From positions 186,001-250,000 of the forward strand of contig NZ_JAAQPH010000004.1 in assembly GCF_011683915.1 (NCBI RefSeq): DNA of 64,000 bases, read 5' to 3'. The DNA is from Pelagibius litoralis (GTDB lineage Bacteria; Pseudomonadota; Alphaproteobacteria; Kiloniellales; Kiloniellaceae). Positions 46,070 through 53,708 of this stretch are shown here, one piece after another. The position numbers were made by a program, and so were the translations under genes. The number at the start of each line of letters is the position of its first letter. Position 1 is the stretch's first letter. The notes under the pieces are model-generated. The model made no database searches and was not told where the DNA came from. It saw only the letters and a program-made list of their open reading frames with translations.

Positions 46070-46280
46070 TCGCGCTGGGGCCGCCGCAGACGGTTGTTCT
46101 GCCCGGCCGTTCCGGCGCTCTCGCCCGTTTTCGACATGTCCAGACCCGCGTCTGGCGCGGTCTTATGGACTGGCTGACCGGAAGGCGCCAGCCGGCGTGA
46201 GCGGGTTGATCAAAGGTGCAGTGAATCAAGGCCGCCCGGTGAAGGGCGTGATCGCCGAGGGGGAGGCAAAGTAAACAGGG

Positions 46281-47099
46281 ATGGCCGATCTTCAACAGAT
46301 CGTCGGGGCGATCCTTCGGGATCTGGCAAAGGCGCGCTTCAGCGCCGACCTCTACTCGCGCTCGATCGCGCGCTACTACGAAAACGACTATCTGCTGCGC
46401 AAGTTTCCGGTGCCGCGCGCGGACGTGGAAGAGGTCGAGATCGACCTGAAGTTCTCCATCGCCGGGGTGCCGGAAAGCGAGGTGAACAACGAAAGCCAGG
46501 AGGCCAACGCGGCGGTGCTCTTCGAGCGTTCCGTCGAACGGCTGGTCGCCACCTTCCTGGATCTTGCCCGGGCGCGCAACGAGGCCGATGAGACTTTTCG
46601 CGAGACCTGGTGGAAATACCTGACCAAGGGCTTCAACTCCTCGGCCCTGCGCATCGACATGCGTCAGAAGGTGCTGCGCTATTTCATCGAGTCCTACACC
46701 CACATGATCGATGATGACGGCAACTTCGATGCCGGGCTGGCGCTGGCCGAGCTTGAGCGGCCGTTCCGCTGGGCCATGGAGCAATACGCCAAGGACATCT
46801 ACAGCCAGAGCGAAGAGGCAGAGGTGGAGATGAAGCAGGCGCTGCGTGCCCTGATTCAGCCGATCGTCGGCGACAAGGGCATAGCGGACGCGGTCCAGGC
46901 GATGGCCAAGCCGATCAAGACCATCTGGCACGGCAACAGCGATGCCCGTATCGAAATCATGGTGGAGGGTGGCCAGCTATCGCAGTTGAGCGAGGCGGCG
47001 ATCTCCAGCGTGAAGATCAAGGCGGTGGTCCGCAACATGGTCTGGACCGAGGTGAAAGTGGGCGAGCGCACGACGCGCCATGTCCTCACCTCTGAGTAG
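46281..47099 (+). CDS. Uncharacterised protein of the DUF2589 cluster
   Basis: This 272-residue protein is not recognised. It begins with a helix (MADLQQIVGAILRDLAKARF) and then a beta-type segment (FPVPRADVEEVEIDLKFSI). A long predicted all-helical middle follows (about 75-220), rich in Glu/Arg/Trp. The C-terminal strand pairs include IEIMVEGGQLSQL and SVKIKAVVRNMVWTEVKV. There is no membrane segment. It sits between two DUF2589 genes, so it likely belongs to the same complex. Confidence 0.75.
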   Translation: MADLQQIVGAILRDLAKARFSADLYSRSIARYYENDYLLRKFPVPRADVEEVEIDLKFSIAGVPESEVNNESQEANAAVLFERSVERLVATFLDLARARNEADETFRETWWKYLTKGFNSSALRIDMRQKVLRYFIESYTHMIDDDGNFDAGLALAELERPFRWAMEQYAKDIYSQSEEAEVEMKQALRALIQPIVGDKGIADAVQAMAKPIKTIWHGNSDARIEIMVEGGQLSQLSEAAISSVKIKAVVRNMVWTEVKVGERTTRHVLTSE

Positions 47100-47120
47100 G
47101 CCGGGAAAGGAAGGCTGGCG

Positions 47121-47816
47121 ATGTCGGACGACTCATCTGAAAAAGCAGTTGCCACGGATATCGGCGGCGGTGGGCAGCCGCCCACGGATGGCGGGGACGG
47201 CGGCGGCACCACGGCGCCGACGCCGCGCGAGCTGCCCGAACCGCAGTCTTCGGTCCTCTCCCTCGCGCAGCTGATCGGGGCGCCGATCCACGCCCTTGTC
47301 GATGCCGAAGCGCAGTCGGCCATGGCCACCGCGCGCTTCATCCGTTCCGTCGGCTTCACCGGTAACGGCGACGGCATGGGCGACCTGGGTGAGCTGCAGA
47401 TGGCGCGCTTCAAGCGGCGGCATCGCGGTGCCGATGGCAGTGACGAAGAGGTCGAGGTGCAGATCCCGCTGCTTTCCATGCTTCCCATCCCGGCCCTGCA
47501 GATCAAGGATGCGGAACTCGACTACACTGTGAAGATCGTTCAGACCGAGGCCCTGCCGCAGCGCCAGGCCGAGGTTGATCAACTGATGGCCGCCAAGCGC
47601 CAGGGCCCCACGGGCGAGCCGCCGGCGACACTGCGCGCCACCTTCGCGCGCGAGCAAGGCTCCAACGGCCGGCGCTCGGTCGACATGCTGGTCAAGATGA
47701 AGCTTCGGATCGAACAGGCGGATATGCCCGGCGGGTTGGCGCAGCTTCTGGCCCTGGCGTCGGAATCCAGCAGCCAGGATGTCTTGGCGAAGCGCGATGA
47801 AGAAGGCGACGGCTAA
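47121..47816 (+). CDS. DUF2589 protein B
   Basis: This 231-residue protein is a divergent paralog of protein A. After a Gly/Pro-rich N-terminal 40 residues it has SLAQLIGAPIHALVDAEAQ, ARFIRSVGF, VQIPLLSMLPIPALQIKDAE and a C-terminal EQADMPGGLAQLLALA. The shared LIG-P, PLL-x2-(V/L)PIP and (L/M)P-x-GLA-x2-L landmarks are in the same order. The Ser/Lys loop of A is replaced by an acidic/basic insert. It overlaps nothing; the next gene starts 3 bp after its stop. Confidence 0.85.
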   Translation: MSDDSSEKAVATDIGGGGQPPTDGGDGGGTTAPTPRELPEPQSSVLSLAQLIGAPIHALVDAEAQSAMATARFIRSVGFTGNGDGMGDLGELQMARFKRRHRGADGSDEEVEVQIPLLSMLPIPALQIKDAELDYTVKIVQTEALPQRQAEVDQLMAAKRQGPTGEPPATLRATFAREQGSNGRRSVDMLVKMKLRIEQADMPGGLAQLLALASESSSQDVLAKRDEEGDG

Positions 47817-47819
47817 GTC

Positions 47820-48098
47820 ATGACCGCAACCCAGCCCGGGAGAATTCCCTGCCCTGCCTGCAGCCAGCCGCTGGCCTTGCCGATTGAGGCGGTGCTGACC
47901 GGCCAGGCGATCGCCTGTGCCGGCTGCGGTCTTGAATTGACGGCACAGCGCGAAACCTCCCATGAGGCCCTGAATGCCCTGGGCCGCTGGTATGAGGAAA
48001 CGGCTGAGGCGCGGACCACAGCGGCCTCCGGGCAGGCCTCTGCCGCCGCGGGACAAACTGCAAAGGCGAGCCGCCGGGTGACGCGGCCGCGCCGCTGA
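47820..48098 (+). CDS. Small zinc-ribbon protein
   Basis: This 92-residue protein has two CxxC knuckles 18 residues apart (CPAC and CAGC), predicting a zinc ribbon. An amphipathic helix follows (EALNALGRWYEETAEAR) and then a basic Ala/Ser-rich tail (ASRRVTRPRR), which could contact nucleic acid or a membrane. The start ATG is 3 bp after the previous stop. It may be an adaptor of the cluster; the role is unknown. Confidence 0.7.
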   Translation: MTATQPGRIPCPACSQPLALPIEAVLTGQAIACAGCGLELTAQRETSHEALNALGRWYEETAEARTTAASGQASAAAGQTAKASRRVTRPRR

Positions 48099-48106
48099 CA
48101 ACACAA

Positions 48107-49153
48107 ATGCCGACGTACCAAAGCTGGTTCCGGCCCTGGCTCGACGATCCCGGGCCCTGGGCCGTCTGGCAACTGACGCCGGACGAAGAGACGGCAGCGG
48201 CGGTGATGCTCCGGGCGGCGGCGGGGTCGGCCTGTGCCCGATTACGGGCTGACTACGGCAGGCAGGCCAATGTCTTCGGGGGCAACGATCTGGTGACGCA
48301 GCTCGCCACCACCGCCTGCGCCGGGGACAGGCTCTTTCGGATCGCCCAGGCCGTCGCAGCGGTCGATTACTACCGCGCGCGCGTCACCGCGCGGCGACCG
48401 GAACCCGGCGGCGACACCAATCCGGTGAACCGGGTCTGCTGGTCCAGGCTGCATCCCTTCCTGATGGCGCGGTTGACGCAGTGCCTTCAGACCAATGCCG
48501 TGCAGTCGCTGGTCTGCTGTGCGATTTCCAGCCGGGTGGCGGACAAGTGGATGCCGGCGGCGGAAATGAGCCGGCAGTTGGAGCATGAACTGGTCGACAG
48601 CGGCTTGTTCTCCAGCGTCGAAGTTTCCCTCGACCTGCGGCTGCCGGTGCCGGGCGGCCGAATCTGGTTGGCTGCCGAGACGGAAAAGACCGTTGCGGCG
48701 ATCAGGAAGAGCCTGGCGCGACGCCAACCCGTCCTGGTGGAGATCCTGCGCGACCCGGCGACCTCTCCGGCGGCGGCGCAGATCGTTGTCGTTTACCGCC
48801 TGGAAGAGCCGGCGGACAACAAGGCCATGCTGACCTACTACGATCCGGCCCTGGCCGCTGCACCCGGCAGCCTGCGGATCGCCAAGACGGATCACGGTTT
48901 CGTCTTTCATGATATGCCGGGCCAGGTTGCACCCGATAGCGAAGCCCCTGAAAGCGAAGACCAGGCCGCAGCGCAGGGGCTTCATCTGCTGGCGGTGCCG
49001 CCGGCCCCGCCGCCGCTGTTCGGTGCCAGGCGATGGCTGCGCTGGTGCCTGCCCTGGGGCCTCTGCTGGTATCTGAAGCGCCGCTGGCTGGTCTGGTGTC
49101 ATCGCAAGCGGGAACAGGCGGTCAGCGGCTTGCCGTCGGGCGGGCCTCCCTGA
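48107..49153 (+). CDS. 348-residue protein of unknown function with Trp/Cys-rich tail
   Basis: I do not recognise this protein. The N-terminal part (to about 165) is helical, with many cysteines (CWSRLHPFLMARLTQC, LVCCAISS). The middle (about 195-265) has strand-type blocks QPVLVEILRDP, QIVVVYRLEE and LTYYDPAL that loosely recall papain/C39-like folds, but the usual catalytic histidine is not evident. The C terminus is a Trp/Arg/Cys-rich stretch (RRWLRWCLPWGLCWYLKRRW) likely to bind membrane. Its 3' end overlaps the convergent small gene by 32 bp. Confidence 0.65.
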   Translation: MPTYQSWFRPWLDDPGPWAVWQLTPDEETAAAVMLRAAAGSACARLRADYGRQANVFGGNDLVTQLATTACAGDRLFRIAQAVAAVDYYRARVTARRPEPGGDTNPVNRVCWSRLHPFLMARLTQCLQTNAVQSLVCCAISSRVADKWMPAAEMSRQLEHELVDSGLFSSVEVSLDLRLPVPGGRIWLAAETEKTVAAIRKSLARRQPVLVEILRDPATSPAAAQIVVVYRLEEPADNKAMLTYYDPALAAAPGSLRIAKTDHGFVFHDMPGQVAPDSEAPESEDQAAAQGLHLLAVPPAPPPLFGARRWLRWCLPWGLCWYLKRRWLVWCHRKREQAVSGLPSGGPP

Positions 49154-49346
49154 TCACCAGAACGCGGATCGGCCCGCTTTCCTTTTGGATCTCCGTCAGC
49201 ACCGCCTGCAGCTCGGGGTTTTCCTCCATATCGGCATAGACGCAGATCGCGTTCTCGGCGCGGCGGATGCCCAGGCCGTGGACCCCCCCGCGCCCGAGGA
49301 AGCGGCCTTTCAGCCGCTCCTTCAACGCTTCCAGACTGTCGTTCAT
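49122..49346 (-). CDS. 74-residue partner of the serine-protease-like protein
   Basis: This small protein (MNDSLEALKERLKGRFLG start) has a core GVHGLGIRRAENAICVYAD that resembles the N-terminal module of the upstream protease (VHAVGVGKK then CVRIYVV). It lies 10 bp after the protease stop on the same strand and is probably translated with it. It could be a stand-alone copy of that module acting as an inhibitor or adaptor; this is inference from the weak similarity. Confidence 0.65.
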   Translation of the reverse strand: MNDSLEALKERLKGRFLGRGGVHGLGIRRAENAICVYADMEENPELQAVLTEIQKESGPIRVLVIREARPTASR

Positions 49347-49356
49347 TCGGTGTTAC

Positions 49357-50460
49357 CTAGATCGGTTCGATGTCGAGGGCTTCCATGACATCATTCATCT
49401 GGTTGGCGATCCCGTAAACCCCGCTTTCCGGGCCGGCGAAGAACAGGCCGACGGCGCGGGCCGCCGCGCGGTTCACGATCAGCGAACCGCTGTCGCCGCC
49501 CAGGCCGATGGCCTGGAAGGGCGGCGTCACCTCGATGCGCAGCTGGTCGTCGAACAGGGCCACGGCGTTGGGGTCGGCCGGGTCCATGCCGACCAGGGCG
49601 TCGTAAGCCTCGTCCGTAATCACGCCCTCGGTATAACCGGTGGTGCGCCCGTGTTTGCGCACCTCCATGCCCTCCACGCCGCGCTCCATGCCTTCCAGGG
49701 CGCCGATGGAGCAGATCGTCGGGCTGCTCTCGATCTCGGGCAGCATCAGGCCGACGGCCGCATCGACCCGGTTCGGCGTCTGCCCGTCGATGACGATCTC
49801 CTGATAGCGCAGCAGCGTTGCGATGCGATCGGCGGCCGTACCGCCGTCGGCGGGCCCGGGCTGGTAGAGGTCGTCGCCGATCTCCGCCCGGTTGGTGTCG
49901 GCGAAGACGTGGTTGTTGCTGAGAGCGAGGATCTGATCCGGATCGTCGCCGGCCAGGGTCGAGCGGCAGAAGCAGGCAAGAGTGCCCGCCGTCACGTCTT
50001 CATGGGCGACGCTGATGCCGGCGACGACGGGGCGTTGTGCCGCCTGGCGGTTGTCGCTGCAGGCTTCCTGTGCCACGTCGATGCTCCTGCGTGTTGTCGC
50101 CCGGGCCGCTTTGGGCGGCGCCTTCTTCACCGCGCTCTGTCCCAGGGCGAAAGCCGGGGCCGACTCGATCACGTCGGTCACGACGCCGTCGATGCGCTGC
50201 GGCAGGTGGTCGCGCGGGGACAGCATCGAGGCGGGCAGCTTCTGCACGACATAGATTCGCACGCAGGTCTCTTTTGTCACGACGCCACCGGTGATCTTCT
50301 TGCCCACGCCGACCGCATGCACGTTACCGCCGGCGGAGGCCATGGCGGAAGAGATGCGTATGCAGCGCCGGGCGACCACCGCGCCGCCGCGCCGGCCGGC
50401 GCGCAGCAATCTTGTGCTGACTGTCTGCTTGGCTTGAAGAAGGTCGGTCGAAATTGGCAT
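49357..50460 (-). CDS. Chymotrypsin-fold serine protease-like protein
   Basis: This 367-residue protein has a likely catalytic triad: His184 (LSNNHVFA), Asp233 (RVDAAVGL) and Ser324 (GLGGDSGSLIV). That arrangement is trypsin-like, close to Nal1-type bacterial peptidases. The first 80 residues form a separate module (GGNVHAVGVGKK, CVRIYVVQKLP) followed by a linker. No clear signal peptide is seen, so it may act in the cytoplasm. It runs convergently towards the DUF2589 genes and divergently from the M20 peptidase gene. Confidence 0.8.
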   Translation of the reverse strand: MPISTDLLQAKQTVSTRLLRAGRRGGAVVARRCIRISSAMASAGGNVHAVGVGKKITGGVVTKETCVRIYVVQKLPASMLSPRDHLPQRIDGVVTDVIESAPAFALGQSAVKKAPPKAARATTRRSIDVAQEACSDNRQAAQRPVVAGISVAHEDVTAGTLACFCRSTLAGDDPDQILALSNNHVFADTNRAEIGDDLYQPGPADGGTAADRIATLLRYQEIVIDGQTPNRVDAAVGLMLPEIESSPTICSIGALEGMERGVEGMEVRKHGRTTGYTEGVITDEAYDALVGMDPADPNAVALFDDQLRIEVTPPFQAIGLGGDSGSLIVNRAAARAVGLFFAGPESGVYGIANQMNDVMEALDIEPI

Positions 50461-50658
50461 GGCGCGGCTCCAGGGGTTGGTTGATCCATGGGTTCGGCGC
50501 TCTCTCCACTTCTTTACGTGGGGGTTCCGCCGTGCAGCCGAAGGGCCTGACTGTGATAATTCTGTTCCTTCGCGGAGACTTGACGCGAAGATAGGCCGTC
50601 AATCCTTGAAAGCTGTTGCTTGCTTTGCGGCGGGGCTCTGTGGCTAGCTGTCGGGATC

Positions 50659-51936
50659 ATGCAAGACAGCCTTTTTCGACGTATCGAAGATAAGCAAAAC
50701 GATCTGGTCGCCTTGACCTGCGACCTCATTCGCTTTCCCACGGTGAACCCGCCGGGCGAAGCCTATACGCCCTGCGCCGAGTTCCTGGGGGAGCGGCTGC
50801 GCAAGCGCGGTTTCGAAGTTTCCTATCATCGCGCCGAGGGTGTGGTGGGCGACTCCGACAAATACCCGCGCACCAACGTGGTGGCGCGCATCGAAGGCGG
50901 CCGGCCGGGCCCTTGCGTTCATTTCAACGGCCACATCGATGTGGTGGCTGCCGGCGGCGGCTGGAGCGTCGATCCCTTTAACCCGTTGGTGCGTGACGGC
51001 AAGGTCTACGGGCGTGGCGCCTGCGACATGAAGGGCGGCATCGCCGCTTCGGTCATTGCCGTGGAGGCTTTGCTGGAGGAGGCGGACGGCTTTGCCGGTG
51101 CCCTGGAGATCTCCGGCACGGTCGATGAAGAGTCCGGCGGCTACGGCGGGGTCGGCTATCTGGCGCAGCAGGGCTTCTTCTCGCGGCCCCGGGTCGACCA
51201 CGTGATCATCCCCGAACCCCTGAACGTCGACCGGGTCTGCATCGGCCACCGCGGCGTCTGGTGGGCGGAGATCGAAACCCAGGGGCGGATCGCCCATGGC
51301 TCCATGCCCTTCCTCGGCGACTGCGCGGTGCGTCACATGGGCGCTTTCCTGCAGCGGCTTGAAAGCGAGCTCTATCCGGCGCTGGCCGCCAAGCGCACCG
51401 CCATGCCGGTGGTGCCGGAGGGGGCGAAACAGTCGACCCTCAACATCAATTCGCTTCATGGCGGCCTGAGCGAGGACTTCGAGGGCCTGCCGGCACCGAT
51501 GGTGCCGGATTCCTGCCGCATGATCATCGACCGGCGTTATCTCATCGAGGAAGATCCGGCGCAGGTGAAAAACGAAGTGGTCGCGATCCTGGAGAGCCTG
51601 AAGCACGACCGCGAGGGGTTCGAATACGCCCTGCGGGAGGTGCTGGCCTTCCAGCCGACCATGACCGATCCCGATGCCCCGGTGGTGCGCGCCGTCTCCG
51701 CGGCCATTCAGGAAGTGCTCGGAAGGCCGGCGCAGCAGGTGGTTTCCCCCGGGACCTATGACCAGAAGCACATCGTGCGGGTCGGCCATCTGGAGGACTG
51801 CATTGCCTATGGTCCGGGCATCCTGGATCTGGCGCACCAGCCCGACGAATACGTCGGCATTGACGATATGATTGCTTCGGCGAAGGTCATGGCCTCGGCC
51901 ACTTTGGCGCTTTTGGACCGGGCCCGGGCTGGCTAA
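50659..51936 (+). CDS. M20-family peptidase/deacylase (ArgE/DapE-like)
   Basis: This 425-residue metallopeptidase has metal-site motifs HFNGHIDVV, GRGACDMKGG and the catalytic pair in TVDEESGG. The dimerisation domain starts near VCIGHRGVWWAEIETQGRIA. It would cleave N-acyl or dipeptide bonds of imported material. I chose ATG 50659 (MQDSLFRR); the longer frame has a non-homologous leader. It is followed after about 90 bp by a peptide-type ABC importer, so these genes may be one catabolic unit. Confidence 0.9.
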   Translation: MQDSLFRRIEDKQNDLVALTCDLIRFPTVNPPGEAYTPCAEFLGERLRKRGFEVSYHRAEGVVGDSDKYPRTNVVARIEGGRPGPCVHFNGHIDVVAAGGGWSVDPFNPLVRDGKVYGRGACDMKGGIAASVIAVEALLEEADGFAGALEISGTVDEESGGYGGVGYLAQQGFFSRPRVDHVIIPEPLNVDRVCIGHRGVWWAEIETQGRIAHGSMPFLGDCAVRHMGAFLQRLESELYPALAAKRTAMPVVPEGAKQSTLNINSLHGGLSEDFEGLPAPMVPDSCRMIIDRRYLIEEDPAQVKNEVVAILESLKHDREGFEYALREVLAFQPTMTDPDAPVVRAVSAAIQEVLGRPAQQVVSPGTYDQKHIVRVGHLEDCIAYGPGILDLAHQPDEYVGIDDMIASAKVMASATLALLDRARAG

Positions 51937-52028
51937 ACTCCCTCTTCCGGCTCTTCGCGGCCGATGAAAAGAACTTCAGCGGAACGAGTCCTTACGTAAC
52001 CGCCGACCTTAGGAGGCAGAGCAGAACC

Positions 52029-53537
52029 ATGAAGAAGCTTGTCGCGTCCCCCCTGGCCAGCGCCGCTTTGGCCGCCGGTCTGGCCCTGGGCCTTGTTGCG
52101 CCGGCCCTGGTGACCCCCGCCCTGGCCGCCAAAGACAGCCTCACGCTCGCCATGCCCCTGGAGCCGCCGCATCTCGACCCCACCGCCGGCGCCGCGGCGG
52201 CCATCGACGAGGTGGTCTACGCCAACATCTTTGAAGGCCTCACCCGCATCGACAGCTCCGGTGCTGTGAAACCGGCGCTGGCGGAAAGCTGGACGGTTTC
52301 CGGCGACGGCCTCACCTATACCTTCAAGCTGCAGTCCGGCGTGACCTTTCATGACGGCAGCGGTTTCGATTCCGCCGATGTGAAGTTCTCCTTCGACCGG
52401 GCCATGGCCGAGGACAGCGTCAACGCGCAGAAGGGGCTGTTCGATTCCATTGCGGCGGTAGAGGTGCCGGATGCCGGCACCGTGGTGGTTACCCTGAAAC
52501 AGCCGGCGGGGAATCTTCTCTTCAATCTCGGTTGGGGGGATGCGGTGATCGTGGCGCCGGAAACGGCGGCGGAGAACAAGAACAACCCGGTCGGCACCGG
52601 GCCCTTCGTCTTCGGGCGCTGGGTGAAGGGCGACCGGGTCGAGATGGTTCGCAACGAAAACTACTGGGGCGAACCGGCCAAGCTCGCCAAGGCGACCATC
52701 AAGATCATCCCCGACCCGGCGGCGGCAACGGCGGCCATGCTGGCCGGGGACATCGATGCCTACGCCAATTTTCCGGCGCCCGAGGCCATGGCCCAGTTCG
52801 AAGCCGACCCGCGCTTCAAGGTGGTGATCGGCAGCACCGAGGGCGAGACGATCCTGGCCATCAACAACACCCGCGGCCCTTTAAGCGATATCCGCGTGCG
52901 CCGGGCGCTGGCCCATGCCGTCGACCGCCAGGCGGTGATCGACGGCGCCATGTTCGGCTACGGCACGCCGATCGGCACCCACTTCGCCCCGCACCATCCG
53001 GCCTATGTCGATCTGACCGGCAGCTATCCTTACGACCCTGAAAAGGCAAAGGCGCTGCTCGCCGAAGCCGGTCACGGGGACGGCCTGACGCTCAGCCTGA
53101 AGCTGCCGCCGCCCAGCTATGCCCGGCGGGGCGGAGAGATCATCGCCGCCCAGCTCGCTCAGGTCGGCGTCGAGGCCAAGATCAGCCAGGTCGAATGGCC
53201 CGGCTGGCTGGAACAGGTCTTCAAGGGCACAGACTACGATCTCACCATTGTCTCGCATACCGAACCGATGGACATCGGCATCTACGGGCGCGACACCTAC
53301 TACTTCAATTATCAGGATGCCGACTTCAAGGCGCTGATGACCAAGCTGAATACCACGGTCGACGAGACCGCGCGCTATGGCCTGCTGGGCGATGCCCAGA
53401 AGAAGCTCTCGGCGGATTCGGTGAATGTCTTCCTTTTCCAACTCGCCAAGCATGGTGTCTGGAACAAGGATGTCGTCGGTCTCTGGGAAAACAGCCCGGT
53501 GCAGGCCAACGACCTGACCGCGGTCTATTGGAACTGA
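52029..53537 (+). CDS. Peptide-type ABC transporter substrate-binding protein
   Basis: This 502-residue family-5 solute-binding protein has a signal peptide (MKKLVASPLASAALAAGLAL, cut near ALAA). Typical blocks are LEPPHLDPTAGAAAAIDEVV, SGVTFHDGSGFDSADVKFSF and RRALAHAVDRQAVIDG. It delivers peptides or related amines to the two permeases. A strong TTAGGAGGCAG ribosome site precedes the ATG. A REP-like inverted repeat follows it. Confidence 0.93.
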   Translation: MKKLVASPLASAALAAGLALGLVAPALVTPALAAKDSLTLAMPLEPPHLDPTAGAAAAIDEVVYANIFEGLTRIDSSGAVKPALAESWTVSGDGLTYTFKLQSGVTFHDGSGFDSADVKFSFDRAMAEDSVNAQKGLFDSIAAVEVPDAGTVVVTLKQPAGNLLFNLGWGDAVIVAPETAAENKNNPVGTGPFVFGRWVKGDRVEMVRNENYWGEPAKLAKATIKIIPDPAAATAAMLAGDIDAYANFPAPEAMAQFEADPRFKVVIGSTEGETILAINNTRGPLSDIRVRRALAHAVDRQAVIDGAMFGYGTPIGTHFAPHHPAYVDLTGSYPYDPEKAKALLAEAGHGDGLTLSLKLPPPSYARRGGEIIAAQLAQVGVEAKISQVEWPGWLEQVFKGTDYDLTIVSHTEPMDIGIYGRDTYYFNYQDADFKALMTKLNTTVDETARYGLLGDAQKKLSADSVNVFLFQLAKHGVWNKDVVGLWENSPVQANDLTAVYWN

Positions 53538-53563
53538 TCGTCGCAGTCTGCTTGTTTAAAAGT

Positions 53564-53677
53564 CCTCCCCCCTTGCGGGGGAGGATGTAGGAGGGGGGTC
53601 GGCGTGAACCGGCAAGAGATTATCAAGCCGAACTGCCGAATACCCCCTACCCCGGCCCTCCCCCGCAAGGGGGGAGG
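53564..53677. repeat. REP-like inverted repeat between binding-protein and permease genes
   Basis: Arms 53564-53584 and 53657-53677 are perfect 21-bp complements (left arm CCTCCCCCCTTGCGGGGGAG start), each of which is itself palindromic (CTCCCCC-CTTGC-GGGGGAG). About 70 bp of unique sequence lie between. Such CCTCCCCCGCAAGGGGG elements are typical dispersed repeats of alphaproteobacteria, known generally. It may balance expression within the operon. Confidence 0.7.
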
Positions 53678-53708
53678 GAGAACAATTTTAACGGCCCGCT
53701 AGCGCCTC

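Noticed and set aside
46014-46274. 86-codon ORF overlapping the Gly-rich end of DUF2589 A
   Set aside because: Its first third is merely the frame-shifted glycine repeat; only the last 25 codons look protein-like, so it is noted as a possible broken gene instead.
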